In this document: one piece after another, positions 25,833-35,370 of the stretch
Position numbering within the stretch: the first letter of the stretch is position 1
How the letters are laid out: each line of letters begins with the position of its first letter
Assembly (NCBI GenBank): GCA_963778225.1
Contig: CAVZTR010000008.1
Coordinates: 92,507 to 156,506 of the forward strand
Origin: JAGVSR01 sp963778225
Lineage (GTDB): Bacteria; Pseudomonadota; Alphaproteobacteria; Rhizobiales; Hyphomicrobiaceae
Direction: 5' to 3'
Length of the DNA: 64,000 bases
Notes under the pieces: model-generated
Told to the model about the DNA's origin: nothing
The model's input: the letters and a program-made list of their open reading frames with translations, nothing else
The model's database searches: none
Position numbers and translations under genes: made by a program

Positions 25833-27095
25833 ATGGCTTTAGTGGTGATGAAGTTCGGCGGCACCTCGGTCGCCAACGTGGAGCGCATCCGTAACGTGGC
25901 CGCCCACGTCAAGCGAGAGGTCGACGCCGGCAACAAGGTCGCCGTCGTGGTCTCGGCCATGGCCGGCGCGACGAACCAGCTCGTCGCCTGGGTCAACGAA
26001 GCCTCACCCCTCCATGACAAGCGCGAATACGATGCCGTCGTCGCCTCCGGCGAACAGGTCACCGCCGGCCTCACCGCCATCGTTCTACAGTCGATGGGAC
26101 TGAAGGCACGTTCGTGGTCCGGATGGCAGATCCCGATCGAGACCAGTGACGCACACGGCGCCGCCCGCATCCTGAACGTTCCAGCCGACAAGCTGCGCGC
26201 CTCGATCGACGCCGGCGAAGTCGCGGTCATCACCGGCTTCCAAGGCATTGATCCAGAGACGGAGCGCGTCTCTACGCTCGGGCGCGGTGGATCGGACACC
26301 AGCGCCGTCGCCGTCGCCGTGGCGCTCAAGGCCGACGTTTGCGACATCTACACCGACGTGGACGGCGTTTACACGACCGACCCCCGCATCGTTGCCAAGG
26401 CCCGCCGGTTGCCGAAAGTCTCCTACGAGGAGATGCTTGAAATGGCGTCGTCGGGCTCAAAAGTTTTGCAGACGCGCTCGGTTGAATTGGCCATGGTGCA
26501 CGGCATGCGCACCCGCGTTCTGTCGAGCTTCGTGCCGCCGGATCAAATGCAGCCCGTGCGGCTCGACAATTTAGATGCTATCGGCACCACCGTTTGCAGC
26601 GAGGACGAGATCGTGGAACAGCAGGTCGTGAGCGGCATCGCCTACGCGAAGGACGAGGCGAAGGTGACGCTTTTGAAGGTCGAGGATAAGCCCGGGATCG
26701 CCGCCCGCATCTTCGGACCGCTCGCCGACGCGTCGATCAACGTTGACATGATCGTCCAGAACGTTGCCGCCGACGGCAGAGCGACGGATATGACCTTCAC
26801 GGTTCAGGCCGCTGAATTGACCCGTGCGCTCGCCGTTCTCGATGCCGCCAAGTCCGATATCGGCCATTTCGATGTCAAAGCGTCTGACGGGATCGCCAAA
26901 ATCTCTGTTATCGGCGTCGGCATGCGCAGTCATGCCGGAGTGGCTGCCCGCATGTTCAGCGCGCTTGCGGAAAAAGGCATCAATATTCTTGCGATCTCCA
27001 CGTCGGAGATCAAAATCAGCGTCTTGATCGATGCGGCCTACGCCGAACTTGCGGTCCGGACCTTGCATAGTCTTTATGGTTTAGACGCGGATTAG
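25833..27095 (+). CDS. lysC: Aspartate kinase
   Basis: First enzyme of the aspartate pathway (Lys, Met, Thr, diaminopimelate). ATG 25833 begins MALVVMKFGGTSVANVERI, the kinase ATP/aspartate motif. VTGFQGIDPETERVSTLGRGGSDTSA and DVDGVYTTDPR follow in the kinase domain. Two ACT domains lie at ~265-345 and ~350-415 (KPGIAARIFGPLADASINVDMIVQN; HAGVAARMFSALAEKGINI) and mediate feedback by lysine or threonine. 420 residues is normal. A TTGACA at 25723-25728 could be part of its promoter, but no -10 is convincing. Confidence 0.95.
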   Translation: MALVVMKFGGTSVANVERIRNVAAHVKREVDAGNKVAVVVSAMAGATNQLVAWVNEASPLHDKREYDAVVASGEQVTAGLTAIVLQSMGLKARSWSGWQIPIETSDAHGAARILNVPADKLRASIDAGEVAVITGFQGIDPETERVSTLGRGGSDTSAVAVAVALKADVCDIYTDVDGVYTTDPRIVAKARRLPKVSYEEMLEMASSGSKVLQTRSVELAMVHGMRTRVLSSFVPPDQMQPVRLDNLDAIGTTVCSEDEIVEQQVVSGIAYAKDEAKVTLLKVEDKPGIAARIFGPLADASINVDMIVQNVAADGRATDMTFTVQAAELTRALAVLDAAKSDIGHFDVKASDGIAKISVIGVGMRSHAGVAARMFSALAEKGINILAISTSEIKISVLIDAAYAELAVRTLHSLYGLDAD

Positions 27096-27161
27096 ACGAC
27101 GAGCACCCGGCGCGGCGGGAAACAGTCCCCCGCGCGGCCCCGGCGGAGAGTGGGCACGGTC

Positions 27162-29453
27162 ATGGTCACCAAGAGAGGCGAAGAGCCCCGCGTGATACCG
27201 TCTGAACCGGCGTTGCGCATCATTATGCGCCGGTTGCGGGACATCATGGCCGAACCGGGCGACGGCCAGTCGCGCCTCGACAAAATCGTGCGCCAGATTG
27301 CCGGCGTCATGGTGGCCGACGTGTGCTCGCTCTACCTGAAGCGCCAGGATGGTACGCTCGAACTCTTTGCCACAGAAGGTCTGCTCCCCACCGCGGTGCA
27401 CGCCACCCGCCTGAAGCGTGGCGAAGGCCTTGTCGGCCGCTGCGCCGAGTTGAACATCACGATTAACGAACCCGATGCGCCCAAGCATCCTGCGTTCTCC
27501 TACCGCCCGGAGACCGGCGAGGAATTGTACCACTCGATGCTGGGTGTCCCGATTCAGCGCTCGGGGCAGACACTCGGCGTGCTTGTCGTGCAGAACAGGA
27601 CGACGAAGGAATACTCCGACGAAGATGTCGAGGTGCTGGAATCGACGGCCATGGTCGTTGCAGAGCAGCTTGTCTCGGGTGCCGTCGCCGGCACCACCGC
27701 CGCGCTGGAGATCTCCAGTTCGCTGGCCGCCGTCATCAAGGGCCAGTCGATCTCCGATGGTCTGGCGCTCGGCCACGTCGTGCTGCACGAAAGCCGCATC
27801 GTCGTGACGAAGCTGATGGCCGATGATCCGGTGCACGAACTGCGCCGCCTCGAAAACGGCCTCACCGATCTGCGCATCTCGCTCGACGAAATGCTGGCCC
27901 ACGAACAACTCTCCGCGGCCGGCGAGCATCGCGACGTGCTCGATGCCTATCGGATGTTCGCCCACGACAAGGGCTGGGAGCGCCGCCTGCGTGAAGCGGT
28001 CCAGGGCGGCCTGACGGCCGATGCCGCGGTCGAGCGCGTGTTGAACAACACCCGCTCGCGCCTGATGCATCAGCCGGACCCCTTCTGGCGCGAACGCCAG
28101 CGCGACCTCGACGATCTGTCCGACCGCCTGCTGCGCATCCTGGCCGGCCGTCCGGGCGGCCCGATCGAGCCTGCCGAGATGCCGCCGGACACGATCCTTG
28201 TCGCTCGTACGATGGGACCGGCCGAACTTCTGGATTATGACCGCACCAAGCTGCGCGGTCTCGTCGTCGAAGATGGCTCGCCACAAAGCCACGTCGCGAT
28301 CGTCGCCAAGGCGCTCGGCCTCGCAGCGGTGGCCCGCGCGACCGGCATCGTGGAGCGGGCGAGTGCGGGTGACGCCATCATCGTCGACGGCGTGACGGGG
28401 CAGGTGCATCTGCGTCCGCAGCCGGAGGTGGTGTCCGCCTACAGCGACAAGGCCCGCTTCCGCGCCAAGCGCCAGAAGCAATACGAGGCCCTGCGCGAAA
28501 AGCCGGCGATCACGCGCGACGGTGTCCGGATCAACCTGCAGATGAATGCCGGCCTCATCGTGGATATGCCGCATCTGGAGGAATCCGGCGCTGACGGCAT
28601 CGGTCTCTTCCGCACCGAACTGCAGTTCATGCTCTCGCGCACGTTCCCGCGTCATGAGAAGCAGCTCAAAACCTACAAGACCGTCCTCGATGAAGCGAAC
28701 GGCAAGCCGGTGGTCTTTCGCGCCCTGGACATTGGCGGCGACAAGGTGCTGCCCTACCTGCGCCAGCAGAAGGAAGAAAACCCCGCCATCGGCTGGCGTG
28801 CGATCCGCATGTCGCTCGACCGCCCGGCCCTGCTGCGCACGCAGGTGCGTGCGTTCCTGCACGCCGCATCCGAGCGCGAGTTGCGACTGATGATCCCGAT
28901 GGTCTCCGAAGCCGCCGAGATCGATCTCGTGCGCGCCCAGGTGGACAAGGAAATCGGCATCATGCTGCGCAAGGGCGTTCCGCCGCCCAAATCGCTGAAG
29001 CTCGGCGCCATGATCGAAGTGCCGAGCCTGCTGTTCGAACTCGACGGCTTGTTGCCCAAGGTCGACTTCGTCTCGATCGGCTCCAACGACCTGATGCAGT
29101 TCCTGTTCGCCGCCGATCGCACGAATGCTCTGGTCGGCAGCCGCTACGACAGTTTGACGGTTGCTCCCTTGCGCGTATTCGCCGAACTCGTGAAGGCCTG
29201 CGCGCGCCACAAGACACCGTTGACGCTGTGCGGAGAGATGGCCGGCCGCCCGCTCGAAGCCATGGCCCTCATCGGCCTCGGCTACCGCACGTTGTCGATG
29301 GCGCCGGCGTCCGTTGGACCGGTGAAAACGATGATCCTGGGCTTGCACGTCGGCGCCGTGCAGCAACTCGTCGAACGCTTCGTGCGTGACGGCAAAGGCT
29401 CACTGCGCACAGAATTGATGCGCTTTGCCGAGCAGAACGGCATCGAGATTTGA
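27162..29453 (+). CDS. ptsP: PEP-protein phosphotransferase PtsP (enzyme I-Ntr) with GAF domain
   Basis: First enzyme of the nitrogen PTS; transfers phosphate from PEP to NPr. An N-terminal GAF sensor occupies residues ~20-160 (ADVCSLYLKRQDGTLELFATEG). The phosphohistidine domain has the catalytic His in SPQSHVAIVAKALGL. The PEP-binding TIM barrel has ESGADGIGLFRTELQFMLSR, and the catalytic-Cys region reads TLCGEMAGRPLEAMALIGLGYR. ATG 27162 is preferred: GGAG at 27145-27148 is 13 nt away, against 1 nt for the GTG at 27150. The lysC-ptsP-prfA order is conserved in the group. Confidence 0.95.
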   Translation: MVTKRGEEPRVIPSEPALRIIMRRLRDIMAEPGDGQSRLDKIVRQIAGVMVADVCSLYLKRQDGTLELFATEGLLPTAVHATRLKRGEGLVGRCAELNITINEPDAPKHPAFSYRPETGEELYHSMLGVPIQRSGQTLGVLVVQNRTTKEYSDEDVEVLESTAMVVAEQLVSGAVAGTTAALEISSSLAAVIKGQSISDGLALGHVVLHESRIVVTKLMADDPVHELRRLENGLTDLRISLDEMLAHEQLSAAGEHRDVLDAYRMFAHDKGWERRLREAVQGGLTADAAVERVLNNTRSRLMHQPDPFWRERQRDLDDLSDRLLRILAGRPGGPIEPAEMPPDTILVARTMGPAELLDYDRTKLRGLVVEDGSPQSHVAIVAKALGLAAVARATGIVERASAGDAIIVDGVTGQVHLRPQPEVVSAYSDKARFRAKRQKQYEALREKPAITRDGVRINLQMNAGLIVDMPHLEESGADGIGLFRTELQFMLSRTFPRHEKQLKTYKTVLDEANGKPVVFRALDIGGDKVLPYLRQQKEENPAIGWRAIRMSLDRPALLRTQVRAFLHAASERELRLMIPMVSEAAEIDLVRAQVDKEIGIMLRKGVPPPKSLKLGAMIEVPSLLFELDGLLPKVDFVSIGSNDLMQFLFAADRTNALVGSRYDSLTVAPLRVFAELVKACARHKTPLTLCGEMAGRPLEAMALIGLGYRTLSMAPASVGPVKTMILGLHVGAVQQLVERFVRDGKGSLRTELMRFAEQNGIEI

Positions 29454-29621
29454 GTTCGTCTGCGGCACGTTCGCAACACGAAGACTTATGCCGATTTTTG
29501 ACTTTGACTCCGCCCGCCGTTTGACGATCTTTGTGCATGTTGAAGCTTCGGCTTGGACTGCAGCATACGCGTGGTGAGAGTTTGTTGATGCGTTCGACTT
29601 ATGCGCCCACCGCACATTTGA

Positions 29622-30359
29622 ATTTCGCGCCCGGCACAGGCCACACGCGCACCGGGAGGTCCTCCCGCGTACGATCCTGAAATCGCCAACCTGTTCGGCG
29701 AACTCAGGCGATATATTGGTCTGCCGATCCCACAGATCGCACACCACATCGCAAGCCATCCGAACGTGATCGCAGCGCTGGAAGCGGGCCGCATCGATCT
29801 GCTTCCGCCATGGAGCGAAACCGCCCGCGTCGTCACGGCCTATATCGGTATCGCACGACTGGATCCGCGCCCCGCATTGGAGCGCCTGGCCTTGCTCATG
29901 GGCGTCGCAAGGCATGCGGCACCGGTCGCACCCGTTGCCGCGGCGTATGCGTCGCCTCCCGATGAAGCGGCATCACCCGTGGCCCGCATCCTGGGCCGCT
30001 TTGCCGATGCCGCTGCCCGCGCGAGAAGCGAGGCTGCCGAGCCCGGCCTCCTCGCCGAATGGGCTGCACATCTCAAAGAAACAGCGAACTGCCTGAAGGC
30101 ATCCCTCTGGAAAGCCCGCGCGCCGGTGCGGTGGGTCATCGCGGGTGCGCTGGTTCTGATCGTCATTGGCTCGGCCGCGCCGTCCGGCGTCCTGCAAGCC
30201 TCCGTCGGCGGCATATCTCAGCCGATCTCCGGCCTCTGGCGCAAAATCAGCGGCCAGACGCAGAACGTCCGGATCATCGTCCGCGACGGCCTGAAGTGGA
30301 TCGAAGCCGACGATCCGCGCGAGCGCCGCTCGGATAAATTGCCCTCGCGGCGCTCTTGA
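29622..30359 (+). CDS. HTH-TM protein between ptsP and prfA (apparent 5' frameshift)
   Basis: Conserved position and RodZ-like layout: a cytoplasmic helix-turn-helix (IANLFGELRRYIGLPIPQIA, then ALEAGRIDLLPPW), an Ala/Pro linker, one transmembrane helix (VRWVIAGALVLIVIGSAA) and an extracytoplasmic tail ending VRDGLKWIEADDPRERR. The only start in this frame that keeps length is GTG 29766, which would cut the HTH in two. The frame is open upstream to 29622 without a start. ATG 29588 in the other frame, joined by removal of one base near 29654-29659, gives a 256-residue protein that begins MRSTYAPTAHLNFAP. Function unknown. Confidence 0.6.
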   Translation: MSRPAQATRAPGGPPAYDPEIANLFGELRRYIGLPIPQIAHHIASHPNVIAALEAGRIDLLPPWSETARVVTAYIGIARLDPRPALERLALLMGVARHAAPVAPVAAAYASPPDEAASPVARILGRFADAAARARSEAAEPGLLAEWAAHLKETANCLKASLWKARAPVRWVIAGALVLIVIGSAAPSGVLQASVGGISQPISGLWRKISGQTQNVRIIVRDGLKWIEADDPRERRSDKLPSRRS

Positions 30360-30474
30360 GCTTATAAGACGGCCCGAAACATGGCGGCGCCCTGCCGAGG
30401 GTGGCCGCCTTTCGCCGTTGATCGCCTAAAGGCGACAATCCACACGCGCCCTGCGCCATCAACCACAGTATCTC

Positions 30475-31557
30475 ATGACCGCCCTGCCCGAAGAAAAGCT
30501 GGAAAAGCTGCTGGAACGCTGGGAATCCATCCAGGCGGAACTCAACCAGGGTGCGAGCCCGGCCGTCTATGCCAAGCTGACCAAGGAATTTGCCGATATC
30601 AGTCCCGTCGTGGGTGCCATCCGCCGCCTGCGCGCAACCCGTGATGAAGCAGCCGACCTCGAGGCCATGCTGCGCGATCCTTCGGCCGACAAGGACATGG
30701 TCGCGCTGGCCCGGGAAGAACTGGAAACGCTGCAGCCGCGCATCGCCGACCAGGAGCAGGATCTGAAGATCCTGCTGCTGCCCAAGGATGCCGCCGATGA
30801 GCGCAGCGCCATTATCGAAGTGCGCGCCGGAACCGGCGGTGACGAAGCAGCCCTTTTCGCAGCCGACTTGTTCCGCATGTACCAGCGCTACGCCGACCTC
30901 AACGGCTGGACGTGCGAAATCATATCGATGTCCGAGAATGACCTCGGCGGCTACCGCGAGATCATCGCCTCGATCACCGGTCGTGGTGTGTTCTCCAAGC
31001 TCAAGTACGAAAGTGGCGCGCACCGCGTGCAGCGCGTTCCAGCCACCGAAAACCAGGGCCGCATCCACACATCGGCCGCGACCGTCGCGGTTCTGCCCGA
31101 AGCCGAGGATGTCGATATCGACATCCGTCCCGAAGACATTCGCATCGATACGATGCGCGCCTCCGGCGCCGGCGGCCAGCACGTCAACAAGACGGACAGC
31201 GCCGTCCGCATCACCCATCTCCCGACCGGCATCATCGTCGTGTCGGCCGAAAAATCGCAGCACCAGAACCGCAAGCTTGCGATGCAGGTCCTGCGCTCGC
31301 GCCTCTATGAGGTCGAGCGCGAAAAGGTCGATAGCGCCCGCAGCGAAGCGCGCAAATCACAAGTCGGCTCCGGCGACCGCTCACAACGCATCCGGACCTA
31401 CAACTTTCCGCAAGGCCGCGTCACCGATCACCGGATCAATCTCACCGTGCACAACATCGAGCGTGTGATGGAGGGTACGGGCCTCGGCGAAATCATCGAT
31501 GCGCTCGTCACGCAGCGGCAGGCCGAACTGTTGTCGGACTTCGAGAACAATGCCTGA
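30475..31557 (+). CDS. prfA: Peptide chain release factor 1
   Basis: Recognises UAA and UAG stop codons and triggers peptide release. The catalytic GGQ is in SGAGGQHVNKTDSAVRITH (about residue 230). EVRAGTGGDEAALFAADLFRMY and SGAHRVQRVPATENQGRIHTS are class-1 RF signatures, and GSGDRSQRIRTYNFPQGRVTDHRI closes the core. 360 residues is standard. It overlaps prmC, its modifying enzyme, by 8 bp, so the two are translationally coupled. Confidence 0.97.
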   Translation: MTALPEEKLEKLLERWESIQAELNQGASPAVYAKLTKEFADISPVVGAIRRLRATRDEAADLEAMLRDPSADKDMVALAREELETLQPRIADQEQDLKILLLPKDAADERSAIIEVRAGTGGDEAALFAADLFRMYQRYADLNGWTCEIISMSENDLGGYREIIASITGRGVFSKLKYESGAHRVQRVPATENQGRIHTSAATVAVLPEAEDVDIDIRPEDIRIDTMRASGAGGQHVNKTDSAVRITHLPTGIIVVSAEKSQHQNRKLAMQVLRSRLYEVEREKVDSARSEARKSQVGSGDRSQRIRTYNFPQGRVTDHRINLTVHNIERVMEGTGLGEIIDALVTQRQAELLSDFENNA

Positions 31558-32443
31558 GGCAATCTCCGGCTTCGAAGGCAAGCCGCTATCGGTCGTACGC
31601 CGCACGGTACGAACGATGCTGTCGGAGGCGGGTTTCAGTGAAGCCGAACGCGAGGCGCGCCTACTGGTGCAACACGCAACGGCGTTGATGCCGGAACAAG
31701 TGTTGCTCAGTGACGCGCGCCTGCTGACTGCCGGCGAAGCAAAAAGCCTTGCCGAAGCTCTGACACGCCGCCTTGCCCATGAGCCGTTGTCACGCATCCG
31801 TGGCGAACGCGACTTCTATGGCCGCACATTCGCGATCACGCCGGCCGTGCTGGATCCGAGGCCGGAAACCGAGACATTGATCGATCTCGTCCTGCAATGG
31901 GCGGACGAAACCGGCGGCCGCGACCGGCCACTCGATATCATCGACATCGGCACAGGGTCCGGCGCGATCCTCATCACGCTCCTCGCCGAACTGCCGCGCG
32001 CAACAGGTCTTGGCACGGACGTGTCGCCGGATGCGTTGCTGGTTGCGAGAAGCAATGCCGTCCGCAATGCCGTCGCTGGCCGCGCACGGTTCGAACTGGC
32101 GCACGCGCTCGACGGCATCGACGGCCCGTTCGACATTCTCGTCTCCAACCCACCCTACATTCCAAGTGCCGACGTACTGAGACTCGAGGCGGCCGTGCGC
32201 GATTACGATCCGGCGCTGGCCCTCGATGGCGGTCCCGACGGCTTGCGCATTTACAGGCAAATTGCCGCCCGGGCCGGAGCCGTGGTCCCATCTGGGCTCA
32301 TTGCCCTAGAAGTTGGGGCTGGGCAGGCGGCAGACGTCTCCCGCATCCTGACGGAAAATGTGGAAAACCGGAGGGGCACCCCGTGGACCCGGGCAGATCT
32401 GGGCGGACACGACCGTACTGTGGCGCTGCTGACACAACGCTAA
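31550..32443 (+). CDS. prmC: Release-factor glutamine methyltransferase
   Basis: Methylates the Gln of the GGQ motif of release factors. The start ATG 31550 (MPEAISGFEGKPLSVV) overlaps the prfA stop. The N-terminal helical domain is followed by ERDFYGRTFAITPAVLDPRPETETL. SAM motif I is IIDIGTGSGAILITLLAELP, and the catalytic NPPY is in LVSNPPYIPSADV. 297 residues is normal. The frame is open upstream to 31499 but inside prfA. Confidence 0.95.
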   Translation: MPEAISGFEGKPLSVVRRTVRTMLSEAGFSEAEREARLLVQHATALMPEQVLLSDARLLTAGEAKSLAEALTRRLAHEPLSRIRGERDFYGRTFAITPAVLDPRPETETLIDLVLQWADETGGRDRPLDIIDIGTGSGAILITLLAELPRATGLGTDVSPDALLVARSNAVRNAVAGRARFELAHALDGIDGPFDILVSNPPYIPSADVLRLEAAVRDYDPALALDGGPDGLRIYRQIAARAGAVVPSGLIALEVGAGQAADVSRILTENVENRRGTPWTRADLGGHDRTVALLTQR

Positions 32444-32935
32444 CCCTCCGCGCGAAAAGTATTGGAATCGTGAGGCAAGCGGGGTAGTGTTCTCCCAACA
32501 GCAATACACCTCCGGCAGACGAACGAGCAACTTGCCGTCTGGGGGCCCGGGGTGTCAGATGCCATGATGGGGCTTACGGTCGGCAAGGGTCCGACTGCTC
32601 CCGGCGAGCGCCGCTCCGGCAGGCGCAGTAGCCATCGAGCCAATTCCGACACGATGAAGCAGCTGTCCAGTTGATCACAGTCGTGCGTTCACTCTCCGCT
32701 TCGTTTCCGGCGACGGGTCTTGATCCGCAGCGTCCGGCGAAATGGGAAGGTCTGGGTCTGAGACCGCTTTTCTGGTCATGAGGCCCCGGAAACCAGGTCG
32801 AAACCAGGTCGCCGGTGATGGCCCTGGAACGAACTGCGCTACGCGCAAAACCCGTTTGGGACGCGCCGTGCAGCCGCCTTAGCCAAACGAAAAGACGTAT
32901 CCGATAACCAGTGACATAGGTTGAGATTGGAGCCC
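32444..32935 (+). other. Intergenic region upstream of DUF4167 gene
   Basis: About 490 bp without a convincing gene. It holds a perfect tandem repeat of 11 bp, GAAACCAGGTC at 32789-32799 and 32800-32810, about 125 bp before the next start. Otherwise nothing recognised; promoter elements were not clear. Confidence 0.35.
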
Positions 32936-33964
32936 ATGAGGCAGGGACAGCAGAACCGCAGAGGCCGCGGCCGCAACAACAATAATCAGAACAATAATCA
33001 GCAGCGCAAAGGCCAGAACCCGCTGACGCGGAGCTTCGAAAGCAATGGTCCCGATGTGAAGTTGCGCGGCACGCCCGCCCACATCGCCGAAAAATACATG
33101 TCGCTGGCCCGCGATGCTCAGTCGTCCGGCGATCCGGTTTTGGCTGAGAATTATCTCCAGCACGCCGAACACTATAATCGCATCATCATGGCCTACCGCG
33201 AACAGCAGGTGAGCCAGGGCGGCGCCGATCCCGGCTACAACGGCAACTTTACGCCCCAGAACCGCGGCGATGGCTACGGCAGCGAGGATGGCGACGAGGG
33301 CTTCGACGGCCAGACGGACGCCCCGGTGGTCGCCCGTCAATTCGGCAACGAGCAGCCGCGCATCCCGGAAGGCGGCGGCGAACGCCGCTATGAGGATCGC
33401 CCGCAGCGCTCGCACGAACATCGCCCCCAGCACCAGAGCCGCGACCGCGATCGCGATCGTGGCTACCAGGGTGATCGCGGCGGCTACCGCGACCGTCACG
33501 ACCGCGTCGATCGCCCCGACCGGCAGTTCGACCGCAACGACCGCCCAGAACGAACGGACCGCCCCGAGCGATTTGATCGTCAGGATCGTCCCGATCGTCC
33601 GGACCGAGGCGAACCGCGCTTGGATCGCGATCGGCCAGAGCGTTCAGACCGACCAGAGCGTTCGGATCGTCCGGAGCGTTCAGACCGGCCGGAGAGGACG
33701 GATCGGCCTGAGCGGACGGATCGTCCAGAGCGTTTTGAGCGTCCGCCGCAGCCGCAGGTGGCAGCCGACGTACAACCGCGCACCGAACCCAGCATCCCGC
33801 CGCGCCGCCGCGAGCGTCCTGCCGGTGATCGCTTGCCGGCGGAGGCGCACGAGCAGCCCGAGTTCCTGCGCCGTCCGGTCCGCCGTCCCCGTCGCGAAGA
33901 CAACGATGAGCCGGTCGTAAGCGCACCAGCGCCAGCGGTCGCCGCGTCGGAAGAGAGCGAGTAG
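32936..33964 (+). CDS. DUF4167 protein with Arg/Asp/Pro hexapeptide repeats
   Basis: Conserved alphaproteobacterial protein, probably RNA-associated. ATG 32936 begins MRQGQQNRRGRGRNNNNQ. The DUF4167 core is residues ~20-95 (NPLTRSFESNGPDVKLRGTPAHIAEKYMSLARDA, then YLQHAEHYNRIIMAY). The rest is disordered and highly charged, including about ten DRPERS/DRPERT-type hexapeptides. The prfA-prmC-DUF4167 order is typical of the order. A strong terminator follows. Role unknown; the basic low-complexity tail fits RNA binding, but that is inference. Confidence 0.85.
   Translation: MRQGQQNRRGRGRNNNNQNNNQQRKGQNPLTRSFESNGPDVKLRGTPAHIAEKYMSLARDAQSSGDPVLAENYLQHAEHYNRIIMAYREQQVSQGGADPGYNGNFTPQNRGDGYGSEDGDEGFDGQTDAPVVARQFGNEQPRIPEGGGERRYEDRPQRSHEHRPQHQSRDRDRDRGYQGDRGGYRDRHDRVDRPDRQFDRNDRPERTDRPERFDRQDRPDRPDRGEPRLDRDRPERSDRPERSDRPERSDRPERTDRPERTDRPERFERPPQPQVAADVQPRTEPSIPPRRRERPAGDRLPAEAHEQPEFLRRPVRRPRREDNDEPVVSAPAPAVAASEESE
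33618..33745 (+). repeat. 18-bp tandem coding repeat (DRPERS/T)
   Basis: Inside the DUF4167 gene an 18-bp unit of the form GAYCGNCCNGAGCGNWCN repeats several times with drift and encodes Asp-Arg-Pro-Glu-Arg-Ser/Thr. Copy number is expected to vary between strains by slippage. Confidence 0.75.
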
Positions 33965-33997
33965 GCTTCGCCCGCCGGACGTGTTGACGAACCTATC

Positions 33998-34030
33998 CAT
34001 CGCCGCCCCACGGGGCGGCGATGTCGTTTT
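33998..34030 (+). terminator. Terminator after DUF4167 gene
   Basis: A 12-bp perfect stem CATCGCCGCCCC / GGGGCGGCGATG with a very tight loop, followed by TCGTTTTT, 33 bp after the stop. Confidence 0.85.
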
Positions 34031-34095
34031 TGGAGTGCCATTCACGTTCGGCAACGAACGGCGTTTCGCCAAGGCCCGGTACGCTCTAGCATGTG

Positions 34096-35370
34096 ATGAT
34101 GGACACCCTTGAACTCTTCCAGCGCCTGGGCGTGGCGCTCGCCATTGGATTTCTCATCGGCCTCGAACGCGGCTGGAAAGCGCGCAACGAACCTGAAGGC
34201 GGCCGATCCGCAGGACTGAGAACGCACGCGCTCGGCGGATTGCTCGGTGGCGTCTGGGGCGCGTTGGCGCTGACGCGCGAGAACGACGGTCTCATCGCCA
34301 TTGCTCTCGCTTTTGCGGTCTACAGCGGCGCCATTCTCCTCTTTCGCTACCGTGAATCCATCGACGAAAAAACCTTCGGCGTGACCACGGTCGTCGCGGC
34401 GATGCTGACGTTTGCGCTCGGCGCGCTTGCCGTCATGGGCGATATGGCGGTCGCCGGCGGCATGGGAGTGGCGGCCGCTGCACTGCTCGCCTTCAAGGAT
34501 GTGCTGCACGGCTGGGTCGGCCGCATCTCCTGGCTCGAGTTGCGCTCCGGTCTGCTGTTGGCCGCGATGACATTCATCCTGCTGCCGATGCTGCCGGACC
34601 GCACGATCGATCCCTGGAATACGATCAATCCATTCGAGATGTGGCTGCTGACGGTGATGATCGCCGCGATATCATTTGCAGGCTACATCGCAATCAAGGC
34701 CGTCGGCGATGAAGCCGGCATCGTCATGACCGGCGTTGCGGGCGGCCTCGCATCCTCCACCGCCGTTACGGTCACACTCGCGGAAATGGCGAAGGAGCAT
34801 CCCGAAAAAGTGGCGCCATTGACGTCCGGCGCGCTATTCGCCTCCGCCACCATGGCAGCACGCGTGCTGGCGGTCGTGGCCGCCGTTGGCACCAGTATCT
34901 TGCCAAAGATTGCCTTGCCGATCGGCGTGGGCGGTGTGGCACTCCTCGGCATCGCGTTCTACTTCTTGAAGCAGAACACAAACGGCGTCGGGGGCGGCCG
35001 CTTGAAGCTGACCAACCCGTTCGAACTGAAGACGGTGCTGAAGTTCGGGCTCCTTTTGACGGCCATTACCGCCGCCACCAAGCTGCTGACCCGCATCGGC
35101 ACGGGCCAAGGAGTCTATGTCCTGGCGCTTTTTTCCGGCATTGCCGACGTCGATGCCATGACGCTCTCCATGTCGCGTCAGGCGGCCGATCCCGCGAGCG
35201 TCACGCTCGCGGCCAATGCTATCCTGATCGTTGTCGCCGTGAACACGGTGGCTAAAGCGGTGATCGGCTGGATGACCGGTGGTGCGGAATTCGGTAAGCG
35301 CATGATGGCTGCGGCCGTTGTCGCGATCGCGGCAGGAGGCGCCACGCTTCTCCTTCCCTCCCTGTCGTGA
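34096..35370 (+). CDS. MgtC/SapB-type membrane protein with DUF4010
   Basis: Polytopic membrane protein of ~424 residues. The N-terminal MgtC-like part has LGVALAIGFLIGLERGWKAR and AGLRTHALGGLLGGVWGALAL. The DUF4010 part has WLELRSGLLLAAMTFILLPMLPD, GYIAIKAVGDEAGIVMTGVAGGLASSTAV and LALFSGIADVDAMTLSMSRQA. About ten to twelve hydrophobic helices are visible. MgtC relatives affect Mg2+/acid adaptation, but no substrate is established for DUF4010 proteins. GTG 34093, ATG 34096 and ATG 34099 are alternative starts. It is translationally coupled to the next gene. Confidence 0.85.
   Translation: MMDTLELFQRLGVALAIGFLIGLERGWKARNEPEGGRSAGLRTHALGGLLGGVWGALALTRENDGLIAIALAFAVYSGAILLFRYRESIDEKTFGVTTVVAAMLTFALGALAVMGDMAVAGGMGVAAAALLAFKDVLHGWVGRISWLELRSGLLLAAMTFILLPMLPDRTIDPWNTINPFEMWLLTVMIAAISFAGYIAIKAVGDEAGIVMTGVAGGLASSTAVTVTLAEMAKEHPEKVAPLTSGALFASATMAARVLAVVAAVGTSILPKIALPIGVGGVALLGIAFYFLKQNTNGVGGGRLKLTNPFELKTVLKFGLLLTAITAATKLLTRIGTGQGVYVLALFSGIADVDAMTLSMSRQAADPASVTLAANAILIVVAVNTVAKAVIGWMTGGAEFGKRMMAAAVVAIAAGGATLLLPSLS

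Noticed and set aside
27081..29366. 761-codon open frame on the minus strand opposite ptsP
   Set aside because: High GC makes antisense frames long. The plus frame is a complete PtsP with all motifs; the antisense protein is His/Gln/Gly-rich with no domain.
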